Shown: in pieces, positions 38,399-47,759 of the stretch
How positions within the stretch are numbered: position 1 is the stretch's first letter
How the letters are laid out: the number at the start of each line of letters is the position of its first letter
Origin: a bacterium
Lineage (GTDB): Bacteria > Bacillota > Bacilli > Lactobacillales > Streptococcaceae
Assembly: GCA_905221195.1 (NCBI GenBank)
Contig: CAJNCF010000004.1
Span: 1-64,000, forward strand
Direction: 5' to 3'
Length of the DNA: 64,000 nt
Position numbers and translations under genes: made by a program
Notes under the pieces: generated by a model
Databases searched by the model: none
What the model was told of the DNA's origin: nothing
What the model saw: only the letters and a program-made list of their open reading frames with translations

Positions 38399-39037
38399 AT
38401 GTCAAAAGGATTTTTAGTCTCTCTTGAGGGACCAGAGGGAGCAGGTAAGACCAGTGTTTTAGAGGCTCTGCTACCAATTTTAGAGGAAAAAGGGGTAGAG
38501 GTGCTGACGACCCGTGAACCTGGCGGAGTCTTGATAGGAGAGAAGATTCGGGAAGTGATTCTGGATCCAAGTCATACTCAGATGGATGCTAAAACAGAGC
38601 TTTTGCTCTATATCGCTAGTCGCAGGCAGCACTTGGTGGAAAAAGTTCTTCCAGCACTTGAAGCTGGTAAGTTGGTCATTATGGACCGCTTCATCGATAG
38701 TTCCGTTGCCTATCAGGGATTTGGTCGTGGCTTGGATATTGACGCCATTGATTGGCTCAATCAGTTTGCGACAGATGGCCTTAAACCTGATTTGACACTC
38801 TATTTTGACATCGAGGTGGAAGAAGGGCTGGCTCGTATTGCTGCTAATAGTGACCGCGAGGTCAATCGTTTGGACTTGGAAGGGTTGGACTTGCATAAAA
38901 AAGTCCGTCAAGGCTACCTTTCTCTTCTGGATAAAGAAGGAAATCGCATTGTCAAGATTGATGCCAGTCTTCCATTGGAGCAGGTTGTGGAAGCTACCAA
39001 GGCTGTCTTATTTAACAGAATGGGCTTGGCTAAATGA
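38399..39037 (+). CDS. tmk: Thymidylate kinase
   Basis: Phosphorylates dTMP to dTDP. The 212 residues have the P-loop GPEGAGKT (11-18), the [12 protein letters not shown] motif with the catalytic region and a lid region near residues 150-160. An extended -10 (TGATAAAAT) lies upstream. Its stop overlaps the holB start (ATGA). First gene of a run tmk-holB-yabA-rsmI, as in pneumococcus. Confidence 0.97.
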   Translation: MSKGFLVSLEGPEGAGKTSVLEALLPILEEKGVEVLTTREPGGVLIGEKIREVILDPSHTQMDAKTELLLYIASRRQHLVEKVLPALEAGKLVIMDRFIDSSVAYQGFGRGLDIDAIDWLNQFATDGLKPDLTLYFDIEVEEGLARIAANSDREVNRLDLEGLDLHKKVRQGYLSLLDKEGNRIVKIDASLPLEQVVEATKAVLFNRMGLAK

Positions 39038-39924
39038 AACAAGATCAACTAAAGGCTTGGCAACCAGACCAATTTGACCGCTTTATTCGTATCCTAGAAC
39101 AAGACCAGCTCAATCACGCCTACCTCTTTTCAGGTTTCTTTGGAAGCTTAGAAATGGCTCAATTTTTAGCTAAGAGCCTCTTTTGTACGGATAAGGTAGG
39201 TGTTTTGCCGTGTGATAAATGCCGAAATTGCAAGCTGATTGAACAGGAAGAGTTTCCAGATGTTACCTTGATTAAACCAGTTAATCAGGTCATCAAGACA
39301 GAACGCATTCGAGAATTGGTGGGTCAGTTTTCGCAAGCAGGGATTGAAAGCCAACAACAGGTTTTTATTATCGAGCAAGCGGATAAAATGCATCCCAACG
39401 CAGCTAATTCTCTGCTCAAGGTTATCGAAGAACCCCAGAGTGAGGTTTATATTTTCTTCTTGACTAGTGATGAGGAAAAGATTTTACCGACCATCAGAAG
39501 TCGGACCCAGATTTTCCATTTTAAAAAGCAAGAAGAAAAACTCATATTATTCTTAGAACAAATGGGGCTGGTTAAGAAAAAAGCAACTCTTTTAGCTCAG
39601 TTTAGTCAATCGCGAGCTGAAGCAGAAAAGTTGGCCAATCAGGCAAGTTTTTGGACCTTAGTCGATGAAAGTGAACGCCTGCTGACCTGGTTATTAGTCA
39701 AGAAAAAAGAAAGTTATCTGCAGGTTGCTAAATTAGCCAACTTGGCAGATGACAAAGAAAAACAAGATCAGGTTTTACGGATTCTCGAAGTCCTCTGTGG
39801 GCAGGACCTTCTGCAAGCAAGAGTACGGATGATTCTACAAGATTTGTTAGAAACTAGAAAAATGTGGCAAGCCAATGTTAGTTTTCAAAATGCCATGGAA
39901 TATCTGGTGTTAAAAGAAATTTAA
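39034..39924 (+). CDS. holB: DNA polymerase III subunit delta' (HolB)
   Basis: Clamp-loader subunit. The 296 residues resemble DnaX in the AAA+ fold, but the P-loop is degenerate (SGFFGSLE at 33-40), as expected for the non-ATP-hydrolysing delta'. Zinc-binding cysteines are Cys51, 60, 63 and 66. It overlaps tmk by 4 bp and lies 40 bp before yabA. Confidence 0.95.
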   Translation: MKQDQLKAWQPDQFDRFIRILEQDQLNHAYLFSGFFGSLEMAQFLAKSLFCTDKVGVLPCDKCRNCKLIEQEEFPDVTLIKPVNQVIKTERIRELVGQFSQAGIESQQQVFIIEQADKMHPNAANSLLKVIEEPQSEVYIFFLTSDEEKILPTIRSRTQIFHFKKQEEKLILFLEQMGLVKKKATLLAQFSQSRAEAEKLANQASFWTLVDESERLLTWLLVKKKESYLQVAKLANLADDKEKQDQVLRILEVLCGQDLLQARVRMILQDLLETRKMWQANVSFQNAMEYLVLKEI

Positions 39925-39964
39925 ACTTAAAGAATGAATATTATAGAAAGGAAAGGGCTGGTTT

Positions 39965-40282
39965 ATGGATAAAAAAGAATTATTTGATGCACTGGATGAT
40001 TTTTCCCAGCAACTATTGGTGACCTTGGCTGACGTTGAAGCCATCAAGAAAAATCTCAAGAGCCTGGTCGAGGAAAATACAGCTCTACGCTTGGAAAATT
40101 CGAAATTGCGAGAACGTTTGGGTGAGGTGGAGGCAGATACTCCAGTTAAGGCCAAGCATGTTCGTGAGAGTGTTCGTCGGATTTATAAAGATGGTTTTCA
40201 CGTATGTAATGATTTTTATGGGCAACGTAGGGAGCAGGACGAGGAATGTATGTTCTGTGATGAGTTATTATACAGGGAGTAG
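39965..40282 (+). CDS. yabA: Replication initiation control protein YabA
   Basis: Binds DnaA and DnaN and limits re-initiation of replication in Firmicutes. The 105 residues show an N-terminal coiled coil (about 5-60, leucine/glutamate-rich) and a C-terminal zinc-binding region with HVCNDFYG and CMFCDELL. The ATG follows an AAAGGAAAGG-type ribosome-binding site. The rsmI start is 3 bp after its stop. Confidence 0.96.
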   Translation: MDKKELFDALDDFSQQLLVTLADVEAIKKNLKSLVEENTALRLENSKLRERLGEVEADTPVKAKHVRESVRRIYKDGFHVCNDFYGQRREQDEECMFCDELLYRE

Positions 40283-40284
40283 GC

Positions 40285-41154
40285 ATGCAGATTCAAAAAA
40301 GTTTTAAGGGGCAGTCTCCCTATGGCAAGCTGTATCTAGTGGCAACGCCGATTGGCAATCTAGATGATATGACCTTTCGTGCTATCCAAACCCTGAAAGA
40401 AGTGGACTGGATTGCTGCTGAGGACACGCGCAATACTGGCCTTTTGCTCAAGCATTTTGACATTCAGACAAAGCAGATCAGTTTTCATGAGCACAATGCC
40501 AAGGAAAAAATTCCTGATTTGATTGATTTTTTGAAATCAGGACAAAGTATTGCTCAGGTATCCGATGCGGGTCTGCCTAGTATCTCGGACCCTGGTCATG
40601 ATTTGGTCAAGGCAGCTATTGAGGAAGAAATTGCTGTTGTCACAGTTCCAGGAGCCTCTGCAGGGATTTCGGCCTTGATTGCCAGTGGTTTAGCACCACA
40701 GCCACATATCTTTTATGGTTTTTTACCAAGAAAATCAGGTCAGCAAAAGCAATTTTTCGACTCGAAAAAAGACTATCCAGAAACTCAAATTTTCTATGAA
40801 TCGCCTCATCGTGTGGCAGATACATTGGAAAATATGCTAGAAGTCTACGGTGACCGCTCGGTCGTCTTGGTCAGGGAATTGACCAAAATCTATGAAGAAT
40901 ACCAACGAGGAAAGATCTCTGAATTGCTAGAAAGCATCGCTGAAAATCCACTCAAGGGCGAATGCCTTCTCATCGTTGAAGGTGCCAGCCAAGATGTGGA
41001 GGAAAAAGACGAGGAAGACTTGTTCTTAGAAATCCAATCCCGCATCCAGCAAGGCATGAAGAAAAATCAAGCTATCAAGGAAGTAGCTAAGATATACCAG
41101 TGGAATAAAAGCCAGCTCTACGCTGCCTACCACGAATGGGAAGAAAATGACTAA
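40285..41154 (+). CDS. rsmI: 16S rRNA 2'-O-methyltransferase RsmI
   Basis: S-adenosylmethionine-dependent methyltransferase that modifies C1402 of 16S rRNA. The 289 residues have the tetrapyrrole-methylase fold with GKLYLVATPIGNLDDMTFR, AAEDTRNT and SDAGLPSISDPG. The gene starts 3 bp after yabA. A terminator follows immediately. Confidence 0.97.
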   Translation: MQIQKSFKGQSPYGKLYLVATPIGNLDDMTFRAIQTLKEVDWIAAEDTRNTGLLLKHFDIQTKQISFHEHNAKEKIPDLIDFLKSGQSIAQVSDAGLPSISDPGHDLVKAAIEEEIAVVTVPGASAGISALIASGLAPQPHIFYGFLPRKSGQQKQFFDSKKDYPETQIFYESPHRVADTLENMLEVYGDRSVVLVRELTKIYEEYQRGKISELLESIAENPLKGECLLIVEGASQDVEEKDEEDLFLEIQSRIQQGMKKNQAIKEVAKIYQWNKSQLYAAYHEWEEND

Positions 41155-41156
41155 AC

Positions 41157-41185
41157 AGGGAAGTTTGCCTTCTTCCCTTTTTTTG
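41157..41185 (+). terminator. Terminator after rsmI
   Basis: AGGGAAG TTTGCCTT CTTCCCT stem followed by TTTTTTT. Confidence 0.9.
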
Positions 41186-41192
41186 TTATACT
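41184..41192 (+). promoter_or_regulatory. Extended -10 upstream of trmFO
   Basis: TGTTATACT in the T-run of the rsmI terminator. Starting here the trmFO mRNA would have a leader of about 240 nt that includes the 49-bp tandem repeats. Confidence 0.55.
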
Positions 41193-41231
41193 AGTAGAAG
41201 AAAAAAATAGAAAGATTTGTGGGAGTGAAAA

Positions 41232-41391
41232 AGTCCTGTGGACTTTTTCCGCCTGAGCCAAGAAACTCGAAAGCGAGGGAAGTCCTGTGGACTTTTTCCG
41301 CCTGAGCCAAGAAACTTGAAAGCGAAGTAAGTTCTGTGGACTTTTCCGCCTGAGCTAAGCAACTCGAAAGCGAGTAAGTTCGGTTGGCTTT
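41232..41391 (+). repeat. 49-bp tandem hairpin repeat, about 3.3 copies
   Basis: Copies start at 41232, 41281, 41330 and (partial) 41377. Each contains AGTCC TGT GGACT (a 5-bp stem) and an ACTCG AAAG CGAGT-type stem, joined by CGCCTGAGC(C/T)AAG. Copies differ at a few bases. They lie between the rsmI terminator and trmFO; no open frame is conserved. Confidence 0.8.
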
Positions 41392-41437
41392 TTCAATGTG
41401 AAGCTTGTCTTTACACTCCCAAAGAGGTATTAGTGTC

Positions 41438-42772
41438 GTGTCTCAATCTTATATCAATGTTATCGGTGCTGGTTTGGCAGGTTCTGAAGCAGCCTACCAA
41501 ATCGCAGAGCGTGGTATTCCAGTTAAACTCTATGAAATGCGTGGTGTCAAGTCAACTCCTCAGCATAAAACAGACAATTTTGCTGAGTTAGTTTGTTCCA
41601 ATTCCCTACGTGGGGATGCTTTGACTAATGCTGTTGGGCTTCTCAAGGAAGAAATGCGTCGCTTGGGTTCTGTTATCTTGGAATCTGCTGAAGCTACACG
41701 TGTTCCCGCAGGCGGTGCCCTTGCGGTAGACCGTGATGGTTTCTCTCAAATGGTGACCGAAAAAGTGGCCAACCACCCCTTGATTGAAGTGGTTCGCGAT
41801 GAAATTACAGAATTGCCAACGGACGTTATTACTGTGGTCGCTACTGGTCCTTTGACTAGCGATGCCCTGGCTGAGAAGATTCATGCCCTTAATGACGGCG
41901 ATGGATTCTATTTCTACGATGCGGCAGCGCCTATTATCGATGTCAACACCATCGATATGAGCAAGGTCTATCTCAAGTCTCGTTATGACAAGGGAGAGGC
42001 GGCCTACCTCAACGCTCCCATGACCAAGCAAGAGTTTATGAATTTCCATGAAGCCTTGGTCAATGCGGAAGAAGCACCGCTGAATTCCTTTGAAAAAGAA
42101 AAGTACTTTGAAGGTTGTATGCCTATCGAAGTCATGGCCAAACGTGGTATTAAAACCATGCTTTATGGACCTATGAAACCAGTCGGTCTGGAGTACCCAG
42201 ACGACTACACAGGACCTCGTGATGGAGAATTTAAGACTCCTTATGCGGTGGTTCAGCTTCGTCAGGACAATGCGGCTGGTAGCCTCTACAATATCGTTGG
42301 TTTCCAGACCCACCTCAAATGGGGAGAACAAAAGCGTGTCTTCCAAATGATTCCAGGTCTTGAAAATGCGGAGTTTGTTCGTTATGGTGTCATGCACCGC
42401 AATTCTTACATGGATTCACCAAATCTTCTTGAGCAAACCTATCGTTCTAAGAAACAGTCCAATCTCTTCTTTGCTGGTCAGATGACGGGTGTGGAAGGCT
42501 ATGTTGAATCAGCAGCATCTGGTTTAGTAGCTGGCATTAACGCGGCTCGTCTCTTCAAGGGAGAAAGCGAGGCTATTTTCCCAGAGACAACAGCGATTGG
42601 AAGTCTAGCTCATTACATCACTCATGCAGATAGCAGACATTTCCAACCAATGAATGTCAATTTTGGGATTATCAAAGAGTTGGAAGGCGAGCGTATTCGT
42701 GATAAGAAGGCTCGTTATGAAAAAATTGCAGAGCGTGCCCTTGCCGACTTAGAGGAATTTTTAACGGTCTAA
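41438..42772 (+). CDS. trmFO: tRNA (uracil-5-)-methyltransferase TrmFO
   Basis: Folate- and FAD-dependent enzyme forming ribothymidine at U54 of tRNA. I use the GTG start at 41438 ([12 protein letters not shown]), 10 nt after AAAGAGG, giving 444 residues, the usual length; a longer frame from 41405 lacks a ribosome-binding site. The dinucleotide-binding motif [12 protein letters not shown] is at residues 10-21, the second FAD region is [21 protein letters not shown], and folate-binding cysteine VCSNSLRGD is present. A long structured leader precedes it. Confidence 0.96.
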   Translation: MSQSYINVIGAGLAGSEAAYQIAERGIPVKLYEMRGVKSTPQHKTDNFAELVCSNSLRGDALTNAVGLLKEEMRRLGSVILESAEATRVPAGGALAVDRDGFSQMVTEKVANHPLIEVVRDEITELPTDVITVVATGPLTSDALAEKIHALNDGDGFYFYDAAAPIIDVNTIDMSKVYLKSRYDKGEAAYLNAPMTKQEFMNFHEALVNAEEAPLNSFEKEKYFEGCMPIEVMAKRGIKTMLYGPMKPVGLEYPDDYTGPRDGEFKTPYAVVQLRQDNAAGSLYNIVGFQTHLKWGEQKRVFQMIPGLENAEFVRYGVMHRNSYMDSPNLLEQTYRSKKQSNLFFAGQMTGVEGYVESAASGLVAGINAARLFKGESEAIFPETTAIGSLAHYITHADSRHFQPMNVNFGIIKELEGERIRDKKARYEKIAERALADLEEFLTV

Positions 42773-42819
42773 TTTTTTTGAAAGAATTGCTCATGATACT
42801 ATAAAAATCTTAGAAATTG

Positions 42820-42828
42820 TGATAAAAT
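42820..42828 (+). promoter_or_regulatory. Extended -10 of pyrH-frr
   Basis: TGATAAAAT, 27 bp before the pyrH ATG, with AAAGGAG as ribosome-binding site. Confidence 0.6.
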
Positions 42829-42855
42829 AGGTAAGATAAAAAAAGGAGAGTGAAA

Positions 42856-43593
42856 ATGGCGAATCCCAAGTATAAACGTATTTTAATCAAGCTATCAGGT
42901 GAAGCCCTTGCCGGTGAACGTGGTGTAGGGATTGATATCCAAACAGTTCAAACAATCGCAAAAGAGATTCAAGAAGTTCATAGCTTAGGTATCGAAATTG
43001 CCCTTGTTATTGGTGGAGGAAATCTCTGGCGTGGAGAACCTGCTGCAGAAGCAGGAATGGACCGCGTACAGGCAGATTACACAGGAATGCTTGGGACTGT
43101 TATGAATGCTCTTGTGATGGCAGATTCATTGCAACAAGTTGGGGTTGATACGCGTGTACAAACTGCCATTGCCATGCAACAAGTGGCAGAGCCTTATGTC
43201 CGTGGACGTGCCCTTCGTCACCTTGAAAAAGGCCGTATTGTTATCTTTGGTGCCGGAATTGGTTCACCATACTTCTCAACAGATACAACAGCGGCTCTTC
43301 GTGCAGCTGAAATCGAAGCGGATGCCATCCTTATGGCTAAAAATGGCGTCGACGGTGTTTACAATGCCGATCCTAAGAAGGACAAGACAGCCGTTAAGTT
43401 TGAAGAATTGACCCACCGTGACGTTATCAATAAAGGTCTTCGTATCATGGACTCAACAGCTTCAACCCTCTCAATGGATAATGACATTGACTTGGTTGTC
43501 TTCAATATGAACCAACCAGGCAACATCAAACGTGTCGTATTTGGTGAAAATATCGGAACAACAGTTTCAAATAATATCGAAGAAAAGGAATAA
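42856..43593 (+). CDS. pyrH: Uridylate kinase
   Basis: Phosphorylates UMP to UDP; an amino-acid-kinase-fold hexamer regulated by UTP and GTP. From the ATG at 42856, about 8 nt after AAAGGAG, it has 245 residues. Motifs: [19 protein letters not shown] and [20 protein letters not shown] 6 bp upstream is in frame but too close to the ribosome-binding site. It is followed 8 bp later by frr. Confidence 0.97.
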   Translation: MANPKYKRILIKLSGEALAGERGVGIDIQTVQTIAKEIQEVHSLGIEIALVIGGGNLWRGEPAAEAGMDRVQADYTGMLGTVMNALVMADSLQQVGVDTRVQTAIAMQQVAEPYVRGRALRHLEKGRIVIFGAGIGSPYFSTDTTAALRAAEIEADAILMAKNGVDGVYNADPKKDKTAVKFEELTHRDVINKGLRIMDSTASTLSMDNDIDLVVFNMNQPGNIKRVVFGENIGTTVSNNIEEKE

Positions 43594-43601
43594 GAAAGAT
43601 T

Positions 43602-44159
43602 ATGGCTAACGCAATTATTGAAAAAGCTAAAGAGAGAATGACCCAGTCTCACCAATCACTTGCTCGTGAATTTGGTGGTATCCGTGCCGGTCGTGCCAAT
43701 GCAAGCTTGCTGGACCGTGTACATGTAGAATACTATGGAGTAGAAACTCCTCTTAACCAAATCGCTTCAATTACCATTCCAGAAGCGCGTGTTTTGTTGG
43801 TAACACCATTTGACAAATCTTCATTGAAAGATATCGAACGTGCTTTGAATGCTTCAGACCTAGGTATCACACCAGCTAACGATGGTTCTGTGATTCGCTT
43901 GGTTATCCCTGCTCTTACAGAAGAAACTCGTCGTGACCTTGCTAAAGAAGTGAAAAAGGTCGGTGAAAATGCTAAGGTGGCTGTCCGCAATATCCGTCGT
44001 GATGCTATGGACGAAGCTAAGAAACAAGAAAAAGCAAAAGAAATCACTGAAGACGAATTGAAGACTCTTGAAAAAGATATTCAGAAAGTAACAGACGATG
44101 CTGTCAAACACATCGATGACATGACTGCCAACAAAGAAAAAGAACTTTTGGAAGTCTAA
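43602..44159 (+). CDS. frr: Ribosome recycling factor
   Basis: Splits post-termination ribosomes with EF-G. The 185 residues are the standard length, with the long three-helix coiled domain and the inserted beta domain; characteristic are [16 protein letters not shown] and [16 protein letters not shown]. Operon with pyrH, then a terminator. Confidence 0.98.
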   Translation: MANAIIEKAKERMTQSHQSLAREFGGIRAGRANASLLDRVHVEYYGVETPLNQIASITIPEARVLLVTPFDKSSLKDIERALNASDLGITPANDGSVIRLVIPALTEETRRDLAKEVKKVGENAKVAVRNIRRDAMDEAKKQEKAKEITEDELKTLEKDIQKVTDDAVKHIDDMTANKEKELLEV

Positions 44160-44170
44160 AAATAAACAGA

Positions 44171-44204
44171 AAAACTCAGTTGGCATTGCTGGCTGAGTTT
44201 TATT
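44171..44204 (+). terminator. Terminator after frr
   Basis: AAAACTCAG ... CTGAGTTTT, a 9-bp perfect stem, followed by ATT. Confidence 0.8.
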
Positions 44205-44218
44205 CGAAAGAAGGAAAT

Positions 44219-45073
44219 ATGAATACAAATCTTGCAAGTTTTATCGTTGGACTCATCATCGATGAAAATGACCGTTTTTACTTTGTACAAAAGGATGGCC
44301 AAACCTATGCGCTTGCCAAGGAAGAAGGTCAGCATACCGTAGGGGATACGGTTAAAGGTTTCGTCTATACAGATATGAAGCAAAAGCTCCGCTTGACGAC
44401 TCTAGAAGTGACTGCTACTCAGAATCAATTTGGTTGGGGCCGTGTCACAGAAGTTCGTAAAGACTTGGGTGTCTTTGTGGATACAGGCCTTCCTGACAAG
44501 GAAATCGTTGTGTCACTCGATATTCTCCCTGAGCTCAAGGAACTCTGGCCTAAGAAGGGCGACCAACTCTACATACGTCTTGAAGTAGACAAGAAAGACC
44601 GTATCTGGGGACTCTTGGCCTATCAAGAAGACTTCCAACGTCTGGCTCGTCCTGCTTACAACAACATGCAGAATCAAAACTGGCCAGCCATTGTATACCG
44701 CCTCAAGCTGTCAGGAACCTTTGTCTACCTACCAGAGAATAACATGCTTGGCTTTATCCATCCTAGCGAACGTTACGCAGAGCCACGTTTGGGTCAAGTT
44801 CTAGATGCGCGTGTCATTGGTTTCCGTGAAGTGGACCGAACCTTGAACCTTTCTCTCAAACCACGTTCTTTTGAGATGTTGGAAAACGATGCTCAGATGA
44901 TTTTGACCTACTTGGAAAGCAATGGCGGTTTCATGACCTTAAATGATAAGTCATCTCCTGATGATATCAAGGCAACCTTTGGCATTTCTAAAGGTCAGTT
45001 CAAGAAAGCACTTGGTGGCTTGATGAAGGCTGGTAAAATCAAGCAAGACCAGTTTGGGACAGAGTTGATCTAG
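44219..45073 (+). CDS. cvfB: CvfB-type S1 RNA-binding protein
   Basis: RNA-binding regulator with S1-like domains; CvfB affects virulence-factor expression in staphylococci. From the ATG at 44219 (after GAAGGA) it has 284 residues. S1-like folds are visible at GRVTEVRKDLGVFVDTGLPD (about 80-99) and FVYLPENNMLGFIHPSE; a winged-helix C-terminus contains DIKATFGISKGQFKKALGGL. A longer frame starts in the terminator region and is rejected. The yozE-like gene follows 8 bp later. Confidence 0.92.
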   Translation: MNTNLASFIVGLIIDENDRFYFVQKDGQTYALAKEEGQHTVGDTVKGFVYTDMKQKLRLTTLEVTATQNQFGWGRVTEVRKDLGVFVDTGLPDKEIVVSLDILPELKELWPKKGDQLYIRLEVDKKDRIWGLLAYQEDFQRLARPAYNNMQNQNWPAIVYRLKLSGTFVYLPENNMLGFIHPSERYAEPRLGQVLDARVIGFREVDRTLNLSLKPRSFEMLENDAQMILTYLESNGGFMTLNDKSSPDDIKATFGISKGQFKKALGGLMKAGKIKQDQFGTELI

Positions 45074-45081
45074 GGTGACAT

Positions 45082-45297
45082 ATGAGAAAATCATTTTACA
45101 CTTGGCTCATGACCGAGCGAAATCCGAAAAGCAACACTCCCAAAGCAATCTTAGCAGACCTCGCTTTTGAAGAGTCGGCCTTCCCAAAACATACAGATGA
45201 CTTTGATGAAGTTAGTCGTTTTTTGGAGGAACATGCCAGTTTCTCTTTTAACCTAGGTGACTTTGACGCTATCTGGCAAGAATACTTAGAACACTAG
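45082..45297 (+). CDS. YozE family (UPF0346) small protein
   Basis: A 71-residue acidic protein starting [13 protein letters not shown], typical of the YozE/UPF0346 family, a SAM-like helical fold of unknown function. It follows cvfB by 8 bp and probably shares its transcript. Full length for the family. Confidence 0.9.
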   Translation: MRKSFYTWLMTERNPKSNTPKAILADLAFEESAFPKHTDDFDEVSRFLEEHASFSFNLGDFDAIWQEYLEH

Positions 45298-45382
45298 CAT
45301 TTATTCATTGGGTTTGGGCTAGTAATTTCTCCATCCCTTTGCTATAATAAAAAGAAATAAACGGATTAGAGAGGTTCTTTAT

Positions 45383-46387
45383 TTGAAGGAACATTCAATA
45401 GACATTCAACTGAGTCATCCAGATGACCTGTTTCATCTTTTTGGTTCCAATGAACGCCATCTTCGTTTGATGGAAGAAGAGCTGGATGTGGTGATCCATG
45501 CCCGTACGGAGATTGTCCAGGTTTTGGGAGAAGAGTCTGCTTGCGAGGAAGCTCGTCAGGTTATCCAAGCTCTCATGGTCTTGGTAAATCGTGGGATGAC
45601 TGTCGGTACGCCAGATGTGGTGACTGCGATTAGCATGGTCAAAAACGATGAAATCGACAAGTTTGTCGCCCTTTACGAAGAAGAAATTATCAAGGACAAT
45701 ACAGGAAAGCCTATTCGTGTCAAAACCCTGGGTCAAAAGCTTTATGTGGACAGTGTCAAACAGCACGATGTGACCTTTGGAATTGGGCCCGCAGGGACAG
45801 GGAAGACCTTTCTTGCAGTTACTTTGGCCGTTACTGCCCTTAAACGTGGGCAAGTCAAACGAATTATTCTGACACGCCCAGCGGTGGAAGCAGGAGAGAG
45901 TCTAGGTTTTCTTCCAGGTGATCTTAAGGAAAAGGTAGATCCTTACCTTCGACCTGTTTATGATGCCTTGTATCAGATTTTGGGGAAAGACCAAACAACT
46001 CGTCTCATGGAGCGTGAAATTATCGAAATCGCTCCCCTTGCCTATATGCGTGGTCGGACCTTGGATGATGCTTTTGTTATTCTCGATGAGGCGCAAAATA
46101 CGACCATCATGCAGATGAAGATGTTCTTGACTCGTTTAGGTTTTAATTCTAAGATGATTGTCAATGGAGATATCAGTCAGATTGACCTTCCGCGTAACGT
46201 CAAGTCCGGTTTGATTGATGCCCAAGAAAAGCTCAAGAACATTCACCAAATCGACTTTGTTCATTTTTCAGCTAAAGATGTGGTTCGCCATCCAGTTGTC
46301 GCTCAGATTATCCGAGCTTATGAACCAGTACCGGTTAAAAATGAAGAGAGTGAAGAATTAGATCCTCAACCTCTATCTGAAGGATAG
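45383..46387 (+). CDS. phoH: PhoH family ATPase
   Basis: Predicted cytoplasmic ATPase of the PhoH family, often linked to RNA metabolism. TTG start with AGAGAGG upstream gives 334 residues. Walker A is GPAGTGKT (135-142), and Walker B is VILDEAQNTT. The N-terminal KH-like region covers about 1-90. In many bacteria phoH neighbours ybeY, era and dgkA; here it is separate, as in pneumococcus. No clear terminator precedes the next gene 85 bp away. Confidence 0.94.
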   Translation: MKEHSIDIQLSHPDDLFHLFGSNERHLRLMEEELDVVIHARTEIVQVLGEESACEEARQVIQALMVLVNRGMTVGTPDVVTAISMVKNDEIDKFVALYEEEIIKDNTGKPIRVKTLGQKLYVDSVKQHDVTFGIGPAGTGKTFLAVTLAVTALKRGQVKRIILTRPAVEAGESLGFLPGDLKEKVDPYLRPVYDALYQILGKDQTTRLMEREIIEIAPLAYMRGRTLDDAFVILDEAQNTTIMQMKMFLTRLGFNSKMIVNGDISQIDLPRNVKSGLIDAQEKLKNIHQIDFVHFSAKDVVRHPVVAQIIRAYEPVPVKNEESEELDPQPLSEG

Positions 46388-46472
46388 TTCTTTTGTACTT
46401 AAAGTTATCTCAATACAATGTTTCATTCAATATCCTTATCTTAGTTAGAAACTTTTCAAGTGGAGGAAACGT

Positions 46473-47042
46473 ATGGAATCAATTTTTGTAAAGCTTGCCC
46501 AGTATCCGTCTATAGAAACAGAGCATTTATTGCTTAGACCTGTAACCTTGGATGATGCGGAAGCTATGTTTGAGTATGCCTCAGACAGAGAAAATACGCG
46601 CTACACTTTTCCAACAAATCAAAGTTTGGAAGAAACCAAGAATAACATTGCTCAGTTCTACTTGGCCAATCCCTTGGGACGCTGGGGAATAGAACTAAAA
46701 AGCAATGGTCAGTTTATCGGAACTATTGATTTGCACAAGATTGATCCTGTTCTTAAGAAGGCAGCTATTGGGTACATTATCAATAAAAAATATTGGAATC
46801 AAGGTTTGACGACAGAAGCTAATCGTGCCGTGATTGAGCTGGCTTTTGAGAAGATTGGAATGAACAAGTTGACCGCCCTTCACGATAAGGCTAATCTCGC
46901 GTCAGGAAAGGTCATGGAGAAATCAGGAATGCGTTTTTCCCACGAAGAAGCTTATGCTTGTATGGACCAGCATGAAGAAGGCAGAATCGTTACAAGAGTT
47001 CATTATGTCTTGACAAAGGAAGACTATTTTGCAAATAAATAA
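46473..47042 (+). CDS. GNAT acetyltransferase (RimJ/RimL-type)
   Basis: Predicted acetyl-CoA-dependent N-acetyltransferase of 189 residues. The RimJ/RimL pattern is visible: TEHLLLRPVTLDDAEAMFEY near the N-terminus, IGYIINKKYWNQGLTTEANRA (the acetyl-CoA-binding part) and KVMEKSGMRF. The substrate may be a ribosomal-protein N-terminus or a small molecule; not determinable. AGGAGG-like site (GGAGG) before the ATG, terminator after the stop. Confidence 0.88.
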   Translation: MESIFVKLAQYPSIETEHLLLRPVTLDDAEAMFEYASDRENTRYTFPTNQSLEETKNNIAQFYLANPLGRWGIELKSNGQFIGTIDLHKIDPVLKKAAIGYIINKKYWNQGLTTEANRAVIELAFEKIGMNKLTALHDKANLASGKVMEKSGMRFSHEEAYACMDQHEEGRIVTRVHYVLTKEDYFANK

Positions 47043-47043
47043 G

Positions 47044-47075
47044 CAGTTGAGAAGAAATTTTCAACTGTTTTTTCT
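47044..47075 (+). terminator. Terminator after the GNAT gene
   Basis: CAGTTGA ... TCAACTG stem with loop, followed by TTTTTTC. Confidence 0.85.
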
Positions 47076-47081
47076 TCCTCT

Positions 47082-47089
47082 TACGAATA
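47082..47089 (+). promoter_or_regulatory. ComX (sigma-X) box of comEA
   Basis: TACGAATA is the exact late-competence promoter core (com-box). It lies 19 bp before the comEA ATG with a T-rich stretch upstream, the usual position. Transcription would be induced only during competence. Confidence 0.85.
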
Positions 47090-47108
47090 ATCTAAGAGAG
47101 GAGAAAAT

Positions 47109-47759
47109 ATGGAAGCAATTATCGAGAAAATCAAAGAGTATAAAATCATCGTCATTTGTACTGGTCTGGGCTTGCTTGTAGGAGGATTTTTCCTACTAAA
47201 ACCAGTTCCACAAACACCTGTAAAAGAAACGAATTTGCAGGCTGAAGTCGCAGCTGTTTCTAAGGATTCATCGACCGAAAAGGAAGTGAACAAGATCGAG
47301 AAGGACGAATCGGTTGAACAAGATTTGATCACAGTAGATGTGAAGGGTGCTGTTAAATCGCCGGGTATTTACGACTTGCCAGTAGGTAGTCGGGTCAATG
47401 ATGCTGTTCAGAAAGCAGGTGGCTTGACAGAGCAAGCAGACGGCAAATCGCTCAATCTAGCTCAGAAAGTTAGTGATGAAGCTCTGGTTTACGTTCCAAC
47501 CAAGGGAGAAGAAGCGACTAGTCAACAGACTGGTTCTAGGACAGCTTCTTCAACGAGCAAGGAAAAGAAGGTCAATCTCAATAAAGCAAGTCTGGAAGAA
47601 CTCAAGCAGGTCAAGGGATTGGGTGGTAAACGTGCTCAGGATATTATTGACCATCGTGAGGCAAATGGGAAATTTAAGTCGGTTGATGAACTCAAGAAGG
47701 TCTCTGGCATTGGTGCCAAGACCATAGAAAAGCTAAAAGACTATGTTACAGTGGATTAA
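47109..47759 (+). CDS. comEA: Competence protein ComEA (CelA), DNA receptor
   Basis: Membrane-anchored DNA receptor for natural transformation. The 216 residues begin with a short cytoplasmic part and one membrane segment (IIVICTGLGLLVGGFFL, about 13-30). A flexible linker follows, then the SLBB-type domain (VDVKGAVKSPGIYDLP) and a C-terminal helix-hairpin-helix pair (VNLNKASLEELKQVKGLGGK, VSGIGAKTIEKL). It overlaps the comEC start by 17 bp. Intact, and behind an exact com-box. Confidence 0.96.
   Translation: MEAIIEKIKEYKIIVICTGLGLLVGGFFLLKPVPQTPVKETNLQAEVAAVSKDSSTEKEVNKIEKDESVEQDLITVDVKGAVKSPGIYDLPVGSRVNDAVQKAGGLTEQADGKSLNLAQKVSDEALVYVPTKGEEATSQQTGSRTASSTSKEKKVNLNKASLEELKQVKGLGGKRAQDIIDHREANGKFKSVDELKKVSGIGAKTIEKLKDYVTVD

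Noticed and set aside
39034..39924. holB as a broken ATPase because of the missing P-loop
   Set aside because: Loss of the P-loop is normal for delta' subunits; length and zinc site are intact.
41232..41391. Tandem repeats as a CRISPR array
   Set aside because: Units are contiguous with no spacers, and no cas genes are nearby.
41606..42397. 263-residue minus-strand frame inside trmFO
   Set aside because: Shadow of a strongly conserved plus-strand gene; no ribosome-binding site and no recognisable protein.
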